Assembly (NCBI GenBank): GCA_947471745.1
Contig: CANJKZ010000960.1
Span: forward strand, 868,001 to 932,000
Direction of reading: 5' to 3'
DNA: 64,000 nt
DNA from: Closterium sp. Naga37s-1
Taxonomy: Eukaryota > Streptophyta > Zygnematophyceae > Desmidiales > Closteriaceae
Shown: positions 32,531 through 43,600 of the stretch, piece after piece
How positions within the stretch are numbered: position 1 is the stretch's first letter
Layout of the letters: every line of letters begins with the position of its first letter
Notes under the pieces: generated by a model
What the model saw: the letters and a program-made list of their open reading frames with translations, nothing else
Told to the model about the DNA's origin: nothing
Databases searched by the model: none
Made by a program: the position numbers and the translations under genes

Positions 32531-33798
32531 GTTTCTACGCACCAACACGTCGTTGCCGCCGTTCTACGTCCTCGTGTACGTCGACGACCTCGTCTTTGCG
32601 AGTGCTTACACCAAGGCACTAACCCTTGTGAAGTCGGAGCTGCAGAAGAGATACACCTGCACTGACCTGTGTGAACTGCGCAGCTATCTTGGCTTGCAGA
32701 TCACCCGGGACAGAGCACGGCACACCATCACACTGACTCAGTCACACATGGTGCACCAGGTCCTTCAGCGCTTCGGCTTCCAGTTCTCCTCGCCACAGCC
32801 CACTCCTCTGTCTACCAGTCACTCGCTCTCAGCTCCACGTTCGGACGAGTCCGTAGAGCCGAGTGGTCCGTACCCAGAGCTTGTGGGTTGCCTCATGTGC
32901 CTGATGACGTGCACACGACCCGACCTCGCGTACCCTCTCAGCCTCTTGGCTCGCTACGTGGCTCTTGGCAGGTACCGAAAAGTACACTGGGATGCTGCGA
33001 AGTGGGTACTGCGGTCGTCACAGGGCTACACCTTCAGCCTCGGTTCCAGCTTTGTTTCCTGGCGGTCCACCCGCTCGTCTTCGGTTCTCAGCTCTAGTTG
33101 TGAGGCTGAGATCTACGCAGGGGCCATGGCTGCACAGGAGCTACGCTGGCTCACCTACGTGCTGACCGACTTGGGAGAGCAGCCTCGTTCGCCTCCAGTT
33201 CTGTACGTAGACAACAAGGCCATGATTGCTTTGTGTCAGGAGCATAGACTGGAGCACAGAACGAAGCACATCGCTCTGCGATACTTCCTTGCTCGAGAGT
33301 TGTGGCAGCGTGGCCAGCTTCGTCTTGCGTACGTGGCCACTAGGGCCAACACTGCTGATATATTCACCAAGGCACTTCCGCCTTGTGATCAACAGCGCTT
33401 CTCTACTGTATTTGGCATTGTGCCTACTTTGCCTCACTTGCTCACTGCGTGACTTTGCTTGTACTGTGATCTATATATATACGTACATGCTTACACTTGC
33501 TAGGGTATGATCACTGTATTGTTTGTTCTCTTTTATATAACTCTGCATGTGAACTGACCTTATGGCCCTTTGCTTGTGCTCGGACTGTGTGGTGACTTTG
33601 TGATCCACCCTGAGCTTGCTTTGCTTTTTTTAACTGGTCTTGTGACCACTTGTTCTCCCCCACTTTGCCTATGGTGGTGTGTCGGAATGTTATAGTGCTT
33701 ACATTTGTGTAGGCTATATTAGGGTATCCACCTAATTAGGGTTAGTACTTGTACCTAACTTCTGCTCAATGCATTCATTCTCGTTCATTCTTCTGACA
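32531..33798 (+). mobile_element. Copia family-1 fragment: RT, RNase H and divergent LTR
   Basis: It starts abruptly within reverse transcriptase right after the LTR ending at 32,530 and runs through RNase H (to about 33,452), the family tail and polypurine tract, to an LTR at 33,680. It is broken. It is the third consecutive family-1 3' end between 28.5 and 33.8 kb. Confidence 0.82.
33680..33798 (+). repeat. 3' LTR, divergent family-1 type
   Basis: 119 bp, from TGTCGGAATG to TTCTGACA. It is shorter than and clearly diverged from the other family-1 LTRs, though it follows the same polypurine tract and tail. Confidence 0.75.
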
Positions 33799-36155
33799 AC
33801 GAGTACAAAGTATGAGTGAAGGCATGAGCGAAAACTTATGTGCGAAACATGCAACGGTTACGCGGTGCGTGCGAGCTAGCTAGCAGATGAGGCTGACAAG
33901 GATGAGCAAAACGTGGACGGAGCATCGGAGGAGGCTAGACCTCTGCCCTACTTTTCGGTGCCCGTTCCGATGGATGCCGAAAACCTTCGCGAAAGCATCA
34001 ACGCCGAAGTCTACTACGACTTCGCCCACAACGGTTACGTTACACCCCAACCCGTCAACACCAACATCTCCGAACGCATAGGACCCAATTTCATACCTGA
34101 TCTAGAAGCGGGAGACGAAGCAGTCTATCCCGAGGACTCAACTCTTCCCCGACTCACACAGAGCGGGCTGCAAATTCTCGGCCTCGTCACCGCACTCCAT
34201 GGAGCGTCCCCGCCACGAGAGCCTACTACGGTGCAGTAGGCTCTGGGGGGGCAGCACAGGGAAAAATGGCGCGAAGCCATGGACAGGGAGTTAAAGTCGC
34301 TGGAAGACAGAAACACCTGGAAGATGGTACCCATCGAAGTATCATGCAACAAGACTGTACTCACGGGAAAGTGGGTCTTCCGCGTGAAAACAAAAGCAGG
34401 CGGAACAATCGACAAATTTAAAGCATGATCGGTCGTACGCGGTTTCGACCAAGAGCACGGACGGGACTTCACCGAATCCTTCTCGCGATAGCCGCCATGA
34501 AGCGGAAGAAGCTCCGACAAATCGACGTGGCCAATGCGTTCCTCTACACTTCCGTCGATGCAGAATTTTTCGTCGAACAGCCGCACGGATCCGTCACAGA
34601 CCCTAATAAAGTCTGACAGCTACTGAAGTCACTGTACGGCATCAAACAAGCCCCATGACTGTGGCAGTAGTACCTGCACGCCCGACTAATCCGCATCGGC
34701 TTTCAGCAACTGCCACACGATCAGGGAATGTACAGGCTCACAAAGGTTTAAGAGTACATCCTCCTAATCGTCTATGTAGACGATCTGCTTTACCTAGGTT
34801 CCACCGACGGCATCACCACCTGGTTTGAAGGGGAGTTGCAGCAGGATCTCACACTCACGGTCTCCTCCACTGTAACTCAATACCTGGGACTCAACATCCT
34901 CGACGGAGAGAACGTGATCTACCTCAGTGCCACAAAATACGCCGACACCATCGCAACACGCTTCAGACTAACTCCAGCCGCCATCCCCACGCCTTATCAC
35001 TACACCACGGGAAATCACAAGGAATAATCCAATCTGCTCAGACCTGCCGGCCTACGGGACTACCAGCAAAAACTAGGATGATTGCTCTTCGCAGCCGTCA
35101 CCTGCCGACCGGACCTGTTGTACTCGGCGAGCCAACTAGCTACCTACCTCAAGAGGCCCCGAAGCAGAGCACATGGCGGAACTCAATCGCGCGCTACACT
35201 ATCTCGTCAGTACACCGGCAATCGGCCTAACCTACCACAAAACTGCAACCTTGACTCCAAAACTGATCGGCTATGTGGATGCAGACCATGCAGGCGACTC
35301 CGAGAACAGACGATCGCGCACCTGCTACATCTTCTGACTTGAGCCCGTTGGTCCTATCTCGTGGCAGTCGAGCAAGCAAGAGCTAATTGCTCTTTCTTCA
35401 GCTGAAGCATAATATATTGCACTCAGCTCAGCCACCAAGGAAGGACTGTACCTTCGCGAACTACTAGAAGAAGTGAAGCTGGCCCAGTTACCCAGCTTCT
35501 CCCTCTTCTGTGACAACCAATCGGCAATTCGCATAGTGAACAAGAACGGGTTCGCGAACCGAACGAAGCACATCACCCTGCGATACTTCTTCGTGAAAGA
35601 CGAGATCGAGAAAGGGAGACTTGAGCTATCCTACTGCCCCACGTCCGAGATGGCAGCAGATTACTTGACCAAGAAACTTGGAAAATAGAAGTTCGAGTAC
35701 TGCATGCTGCTGATTGGACAGGGCCACGCCACCAGCAACGAAGGCAGCGACACTCCAGAAGCAAAGGGGAGTGTTGGAAACATATAGTTCGTGCTTCTGA
35801 TGTGTCGAGCGCTAGAACAAGAACGAAGCAGACTCATAGCAAAGCTACATCGAAGCGATTGACAATGCGACAACAGCAGGAGGTTGAAGCGAAGGTCAAA
35901 TGTCAGCAACCTTTGACTTGACAAAGGCAGCACGACAGCAAGGACAAATAATTGACTCGCTATTGAGCAGTTACCCGAGTCGTCGCTGTATCGAACCGCA
36001 CTAGCAGTTACAGTTGCAGTTAGTGAAACCTTTCATATGATCTGTATTCTTATAAAAAGCCGTGTATCTCCATGCTATAATTAACTTATCTTGTTCTCAC
36101 ACACCAGTGCAAGATGGTTCAATCGGCCTTCATTAAAGACGCTTCCGCTAATACA
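33799..36155 (+). mobile_element. Copia family-2 element, 3' part with 3' LTR
   Basis: It enters in the integrase-RT linker and runs through reverse transcriptase (about 34.2-35.0 kb) and RNase H (about 35.3-35.7 kb) to a polypurine tract (AAAGGGGAG) and LTR. It is the + strand counterpart of the element at 20,176-23,139, whose linker and pol it matches closely. It looks broken with many breaks and is older than that copy by this measure. Confidence 0.85.
35772..36155 (+). repeat. 3' LTR, family 2
   Basis: About 384 bp from TGTTGGAAAC to AATACA. It provides the empty-site reference for the TRIM at 20,385-20,726. The right end is approximate. Confidence 0.7.
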
Positions 36156-36796
36156 TCACTCTGAGCTTTAGTATTTGAAAACGATCCTAAGCGCTTTTCT
36201 CAATCCAACACTCACTACTTTGATTCATTACACCCGTAACAACTATAATGGTATTACGCGAGCTATGATGGTTGGAGAAGCGAGTTTCTGCCGCCCCAGC
36301 CCTTTGCACGCAAGGAGCAGCAAGAGGGAATGTCAGCGACGGAGTCAAGACTTCGCGAAATATTTAGAAACTTCCGCAACCAATCAGATTTCAGCCGAAG
36401 TCCCCTTACACTTCGGAATCACTTTCAGCCGAAGTGTTAACGCTTTCTACATGTTTCTACAATCCTGAATCAGCTATATCCGAGAATTCCAGAGCCTTCT
36501 TATTCATGCACCTCATGTGGCTCTCAAAGTCACTCAAGGTCCATGGAAGCAGAATTGTGCCCAAGATCCCAAGGGAGTTGCTTTGTCTAGTAGCCTAGTT
36601 TTGAGCTACCTATCTGCCTTTGTTTTGTGATGCTTAAAGAGTTCTGCTTTAGTGGGCTTTAAGTTTTTTTCCCTCATCTAGCCAAATTCCAGCAGCTGTG
36701 TTGAGCCTTCCCAGCCAAGTTTCCAGCCGTCTAGGAGTCACAATCACCCTGTTTTCAAGTAAGATATGGGTTCATGATTTTCACTGGGAGTTTTAA
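36156..36796. other. Intergenic stretch
   Basis: About 640 bp of comparatively AT-rich DNA between the Copia nest and a MITE. I see no gene, RNA or repeat in it. Confidence 0.5.
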
Positions 36797-37200
36797 GGGC
36801 GTGTCCAGCCCGTTCATTTACAGTTCATATGCCCTCTTGTGTACCACATTTCGGTTGTAATACTTCATTTTACAGAAATGTTGGACCCAATCGGCTTTCG
36901 TTCACGAGACAGCATTGCAGGTACCTCCTCGAGTCGTCTGACTCACGTTACTGGAATCAGCGTGCACACGAACAAGGGTACTCCTGTCCACTACAGTAGT
37001 TTTTTGTTCAACGTTGAATTTTCGCATGCGCGAATTGGGGCAGTGTAGGGATTTGCGTGGCGGGGATTGTGTCCCTGCTCTGGAAGGCAGATGCGTTGTG
37101 GACTCGACGCACCCTGGATTCGTTTCTAGATACAGCGAGCTTTTTTTAACTGGGGGTGTGTGAAAGCTCTATTTCCCAAAACGAACGCGCTGGACACGCC
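36797..37200. mobile_element. MITE with TTAA flanks (piggyBac- or Harbinger-like)
   Basis: The left end GGGCGTGTCCAGCCCGTTC and the right end (reading inward on the minus strand) GGCGTGTCCAGCGCGTTC form an inverted repeat of about 18-20 bp. Both sides are flanked by TTAA (36,793-36,796 and 37,201-37,204). TTAA suggests piggyBac; a 3-bp TTA or TAA duplication of the PIF/Harbinger type cannot be excluded. It is 404 bp with no transposase. Confidence 0.75.
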
Positions 37201-37204
37201 TTAA

Positions 37205-37648
37205 AACAGGGTTATATCAGTCACTTCATAATTTCGTCAATGCAGCTTGCGTTGTCAGCTCTGCACGAACACTTAGTTTATCGCACATTGTCGTACGGTC
37301 TCAGACGTGTCTCAGCGGCTCTCCACCCTGCGTTCCCCGCCTGCCCTCGGTACGCGTGCCTCCTACGCGCACCGGAGAGGACCCCACCTGTGCCCCTTGC
37401 ACTGCGCGCTTTCCCCGCTCGCCACTCACCACTGCGCGCCAATCACCACTGCGCGCCACTCACCACTGCGCGCCACTCACCACTGCGCGCCACTCACCAC
37501 TGCGCGCCACTCACCACTGCGCGCCAATCACCATTGCGCGCCACTCACCACTGCGCACCGCTGCCACGTGTGAGCGTCGCAGCGGCGCCTGCGGGGATTC
37601 GAGGCCATCTGGCGCGCCGCGCCACGCGACGGTGGGGCAGCGGGCGGC
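37205..37648 (+). promoter_or_regulatory. Upstream region of MUS81
   Basis: The 440 bp before the MUS81 start codon probably contain its promoter and 5' UTR. No clear TATA box is seen. It includes a tandem array of a 17-bp unit (see 37,430-37,556). Confidence 0.4.
37430..37556. repeat. 17-bp tandem repeat upstream of MUS81
   Basis: Seven to eight units of CACTCACCACTGCGCGC or close variants (CAATCACCA), ending about 90 bp before the start codon. Each unit carries GCGCGC-like sequence and an ACTCACC motif, whose reverse complement GGTGAGT is a splice-donor consensus on the other strand. Confidence 0.85.
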
Positions 37649-40600
37649 ATGGCGGCGGTGAAGGCGAGTGCGCGGTGCGCGGAGAACGAGGCGGTGGTGG
37701 CGTACCTGCAGGGGCGGCAGCGCGAGCTGTGCGGCGAGTGGGACGGCGCACTCACCCGCGCGTTCCGCATGGCCATCGCCAGCATCAGCGACCACTCGCT
37801 GCCACTGCGCACCCTGAATGACGCCAGCAAGCTCAGGTGCCTCAATGACGCCAGCAAGCTCAGGTGCCTCCTCGCGTGGTGCCGTGCTCTCATCCCCCAG
37901 GGACTGCCCTCGCATTCGTGCGCGCACTCTCCCCACGGACCGCCATCCCCCATCACTCCCCCTCTCCTCCTCCCTCCTCCCCCCCCTCTCCCCTTCCCCC
38001 CCCCCCCCCACGCCCCCAGGAACGTGGGCCCCGCCATCCAGCGCCAGCTCAAGGCGTTCTTCGCCACCCACAAGCCCGCCGCCCGCCCCCGCACACCCAC
38101 CCCGCCCGCCAATAGCGCGCCGCCAGATGGCAACGACCCGGGAGGAGGGGCGATGGACATGGCTCCTGTGGGAGGTGAGAGGGGAGGGCAGGGGGGGGCG
38201 GGGCAGGGGATGTGGGAGCCAAGGGGTTTGTGCAACGAAGAGGGGTTGGGGGCGAGGAGTGGTTGGGGGCGAGGGATGGGTTGGGGGCGAGGGGTGGGTT
38301 GGGGGCGAGGGGTGGGTTGGGGGCGAGGGGTGGGTTGGGGGCGAGAAGAGGCAGCAGGGAGAGAAGGGGCAGGAGGGAGAGAAGGGGCAGGAGGGAGAGA
38401 AGTGGCAGGAGGGAGAGAAGGGGCAGGAGGGAAAGAAGGGGCAGGAGGGAGAGAAGGGGCAGGAGGGAGAGAAGGGGCAGGAGGGAGAGGCAGCACGCGT
38501 GCCCGTCTTAGCATCTGTTACCTCGTGCATGCATGCAGGTGATGACGTGGCACACGCCATGGAGCAGTCAGCAGCGGCCATGCCCGACTCCATCCCGCGC
38601 AAGCCGCCCAAATACTCGCCCAAACGCGGCTCCGCTGCCTTCGCCATTCTCGTCACCCTGCTGCTGTGAGGCCCGCCCCGCCCACCACTCTGTCCCGCTG
38701 CCCCACTTCCTGGAACTGGCCTCCCCACCTCCCCCCTTCACGGCTTGCTCCCCCCTTCACGGCTAGCTCCCCCCTTCACGGCTTGCTCCCCCCTTCACGG
38801 CTTGCTCCCCCCTTCACGGCTTGCTCCCCCCTTCACGGCTTGCTCCCCCCTTCACGGCTTGCTCCCCCCTTCACGGCTTGCTCCCCCCTTCACAGCTTGC
38901 TCCCCCATACCATGCCTTGCATGCCATGCCGTGCCTCGACTCATGCACTTCATTCGCATGCTGCACCGTGCGTCACGTGGCATGGCAGGGAGAAGATGAA
39001 GGGGCGGCAAGCAGTGCCAGTGGCGGAGCTCATGGCCGCCTCCAGGGACGCCGCCCTGCTCGCCTCTGTCATCAGGTGCTCGCCTCCGTCATCAGGTGCT
39101 CGCCTCCGTCATCAGGTGCTCGCCTCCGTCATCAGGTGCTCGCCTCCGTCATCAGGTGCTCGCCTCCATCAGCAGGTGCTCGCCTCCGTCATCAGGTGCT
39201 CGCCTCCGTCATCAGGTGCTCGCCTCCGCCATCAGGTGCTCGCCTCCGTCATCAGGTGCTCCCCTCCGTCATCAGGTGCTCGCCTCCGTCATCAGGTGCT
39301 CGCCTCCGTCATCAGGTGCTCGCCTCCGTCATCAGGTGCTCTCCTCTGTCATCAGGTGCTCGCCTCCGTCATCAGGTGCTCGCCTCCGTCATCAGGTACT
39401 CGCCTCCGTCATCAGGTGCTCGCCTCCGTCATCAGGTGCTCGCCTCCGTCATCGAGTGCTCGCCTCCGTCATCAGGTGCTCGCCTCCGTCATCAGGTGCT
39501 CTCCTCTGTCATCAGGTGCTCGCCTCGGTCATCAGGTGATCGCCTCCGTCATCAGGTGCTCGCCTCCGCCATCAGGTGCTCGCCTCCGTCATCAGGTGCT
39601 CGCCTCCGTCATCAGGTGCTCGCCTCCGTCATCAGGTGCTCGCCTCGGTCATCAGGTGCTCGCCTCCGTCATCAGGTGCTCGCCTCGGTCATCAGGTGCT
39701 CGCCTCCGTCATCAGGTGCTCGCCTCCGTCATCAGGTGCTCGCCTCCGTCATTTGGTGCTCGCCTCCGTCATCAGGTGCTCGCCTCCGTCATCAGGTGCT
39801 CTCCTCGGTCATCAGGTGCTCGCCTCCGTCATCAGGTGCTCGCCTCCGTCATCAAGTGCTCGCCTCCGTCATCAGGTGCTCGCCTCCGTCATCAGGTGCT
39901 CGCCTCCGTCATCAGGTGCTCGCCTCCGTCATCAGGTGCTCGCCTCCGTCATCGAGTGCTCGCCTCCGTCATCAGGTGCTCGCCTCCGTCATCAGGTGCT
40001 CTCCTCTGTCATCAGGTGCTCGCCTCGGTCATCAGGTGATCGCCTCCGTCATCAGGTGCTCGCCTCCGCCATCAGGTGCTCGCCTCCGTCATCAGGTGCT
40101 CGCCTCCGTCATCAGGTGCTCGCCTCCGTCATCAGGTGCTCGCCTCGGTCATCAGGTGCTCGCCTCCGTCATCAGGTGCTCGCCTCGGTCATCAGGTGCT
40201 CGCCTCCGTCATCAGGTGCTCGCCTCCGTCATCAGGTGCTCGCCTCCGTCATTTGGTGCTCGCCTCCGTCATCAGGTGCTCGCCTCCGTCATCAGGTGCT
40301 CTCCTCGGTCATCAGGTGCTCGCCTCCGTCATCAGGTGCTCGCCTCCGTCATCAAGTGCTCGCCTCCGTCATCAGGTGCTCGCCTCCGTCATCAGGTGCT
40401 CGCCTCCGTCATCAGGTGCTCGCCTCCGTCATCAGGTGCTCGCCTCCGTCATCAGGTGCTCGCCTCCGTCATCAGGTGCTCTCCTCCGTCATCAGGTGCT
40501 CGCCTCGGTCATCAGGTGATCGCCTCCGTCATCAGGTGCTCGCCTCCGCCATCAGGTGCTCGCCTCCGTCATCAGGTGCTCGCCTCCGTCATCAGGTGCT

Positions 40601-43600
40601 CGCCTCCGTCATCAGGTGCTCGCCTCGGTCATCAGGTGCTCGCCTCCGTCATCAGGTGCTCGCCTCGGTCATCAGGTGCTCGCCTCCGTCATCAGGTGCT
40701 CGCCTCCGTCATCAGGTGCTCGCCTCCGTCATTTGGTGCTCGCCTCCGTTATCAGGTGCTCGCCTCCGTCATCAGGTGCTCTCCTCGGTCATCAGGTGCT
40801 CGCCTCCGTCATCAGGTGCTCGCCTCCGTCATCAAGTGCTCGCCTCCGTCATCAGGTGCTCGCCTCCGTCATCAGGTGCTCGCCTCCGTCATCAGGTGCT
40901 CGCCTCCGTCATCAGGTGCTCGCCTCCGTCATCAGGTGCTCGCCTCCGTCATCAGGTGCTCTCCTCCGTCATCAGGTGCTCGCCTCGGTCATCAGGTGAT
41001 CGCCTCCGTCATCAGGTGCTCGCCTCCGCCATCAGGTGCTCCCCTCCGTCATCAGGTGCTCGCCTCCGTCATCAGGTGCTCGCCTCCGTCATCAGGTTCT
41101 CGCCTCCGTCATCAGGTGCTCGCCTCCGTCATCAGGTGCTCGCCTCCGTCATCAGGTGCTCGCCTCCGCTATCAGGTGCTCGCCTCCGTCATCAGGTGCT
41201 CGCCTCCGTCATCAGGTGCTCGCCTCCGTCATCAGGTGCTCGCCTCGGTCATGAGGTGCTCGCCTCCGTCATCAGGTGCTCGCCTCGGTCAACAGGTGCT
41301 CGCCTCGGTCATGAGGTGCTCGCCTCCGTCATCAAGTGCTCGCCTCTGTCATCAGGTGCCCGCCTCCGTCATCAGGTGCTCGCCTCGGTCATCAGGTGCT
41401 CGCCTCGGTCATCAGGTGCTCGCCTCGGTCATCAGGTGCCCGCCTCGGTCATCAGGTGCTCGCCTCCGTCATCAGGTGCTCGCCTCCGTCATCAGGTGCT
41501 CGCCTCCGTCATCAGGTGCTCGCCTCCGTCATCAGGTGCTCGCCTCCGTCATGAGGTGCTCGCCGGTCATCAGGTGCTCGCCTCCGTCATCACGTGCTCG
41601 CCTCCGTCATCAGCTGCTCGCCTCGGTCATCAGGTGCTCGCCTCGGTCATCAGGTGCTCGCCTCCGTCATCAGGTGCTCGCCTCGGTCATCAGGTGCTCG
41701 CCTCGGTCATCACGTGCCCCCCTCGGTCATCAGGTGCTCGCCTCCGTCATCAGGTGCTCGCCTCCGTCATCAGGTGCTCGCCTCCGTCATCAGGTGCTCG
41801 CCTCCGTCATCAGGTGCTCGCCTCCGTCATGAGGTGCTCGCCGGTCATCAGGTGCTCGCCTCCGTCATCAGGTGCTCGCCTCCGTCATCAGGTGCTCGCC
41901 TCCGTCATTAGGTGCTCGCCTCCGTCATCAGGTGCTCGCCTCCGTCATGAGGTGCTCGCCTCCGTCATGAGGTGCTCGCCGGTCATCAGGTGCTCGCCTC
42001 CGTCATCACGTGCTCGCCTCGGTCAACAGGTGCTCGCCTCGATCATCAGGTGCTAGCCTTCGTCGTCAGGTGCTCGCCTCGGTCATCAGGTGCTCGCCTC
42101 CGTCATCAGGTGCTCGCCTCCATCAGCAGGTGCTCGCCTCCGTCATCAGGTGCTCGCCTCCGTCATCAGGTGCTCGCCTCCGTCATCAGGTGCTCGCCTC
42201 CGTCATCAGGTGCTCGCCTCCGTCATCAGGTGCTCGCCTCCGTCATCAAGTGCTCGCCTCCGTCATCAGGTGCTCGCCTCGGTCAACAGGTGCTCGCCTC
42301 GGTCATGAGGTGCTCGCCTCCGTCATCAAGTGCTCGCCTCTGTCATCAGGTGCCCGCCTCCGTCATCAGGTGCTCGCCTCGGTCATCAGGTGCTCGCCTC
42401 GGTCATCAGGTGCTCGCCTCGGTCATCAGGTGCCCGCCCCGGTCATCAGGTGCTCGCCTCCGTCATCAGGTGCTCGCCTCCGTCATCAGGTGCTCGCCTC
42501 CGTCATCAGGTGCTCGCCTCCGTCATCAGGTGCTCGCCTCCGTCATGAGGTGCTCGCCGGTCATCAGGTGCTCGCCTCCGTCATCACGTGCTCGCCTCCG
42601 TCATCAGCTGCTCGCCTCGGTCATCAGGTGCTCGCCTCGGTCATCAGGTGCTCGCCTCCGTCATCAGGTGCTCGCCTCGGTCATCAGGTGCTCGCCTCGG
42701 TCATCACGTGCCCCCCTCGGTCATCAGGTGCTCGCCTCCGTCATCAGGTGCTCGCCTCCGTCATCAGGTGCTCGCCTCCGTCATCAGGTGCTCGCCTCCG
42801 TCATCAGGTGCTCGCCTCCGTCATGAGGTGCTCGCCGGTCATCAGGTGCTCGCCTCCGTCATCAGGTGCTCGCCTCCGTCATCAGGTGCTCGCCTCCGTC
42901 ATTAGGTGCTCGCCTCCGTCATCAGGTGCTCGCCTCCGTCATCAGGTGCTCGCCTCCGTCATGAGGTGCTCGCCGGTCATCAGGTGCTCGCCTCCGTCAT
43001 CACGTGCTCGCCTCGGTCAACAGGTGCTCGCCTCGATCATCAGGTGCTAGCCTTCGTCGTCAGGTGCTCGCCTCGGTCATCAGGTGCTCGCCTCCGTCAT
43101 CAGGTGCTCGCCTCCATCAGCAGGTGCTCGCCTCCGTCATCAGGTGCTCGCCTCCGTCATCAGGTGCTCGCCTCCGTCATCAGGTGCTCGCCTCCGTCAT
43201 CAGGTGCTCGCCTCCGTCATCAGGTGCTCGCCTCCGTCATCAAGTGCTCGCCTCCGTCATCAGGTGCTCGCCACCGTCATCAGGTGCTCTCCTCTGTCAT
43301 CAGGTGCTCGCCTCGGTCATCAAGTGATCGCCTCTGTCATCAAGTGCTCGCCTCCGCCATCAGGTGCTCGCCTCCGTCATCAGGTGCTCGCCTCCGTCAT
43401 CAGGTGCTCGCCTCCGCCATCAGGTGCTCCCCTCGGTCATCAGGTGCTCGCCTCCGTCATCAGGTGCTCGCCTCCGCCATCAGGTGCTCGCCTCGGTCAT
43501 CAGGTGCCCGCCTCGATCATCAGGTGCTCGCCTCCGTCATCAGGTGCTCGCCTCCGTCATCAGGTGCTCGCCTCCGTCATCAGGTGCTCGCCTCCGTCAT

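Noticed and set aside
37156-37821. A 221-residue frame overlapping the MUS81 start
   Set aside because: It is in a different frame from the MUS81 exon and is filled by the 17-bp repeat. No domain is recognised.
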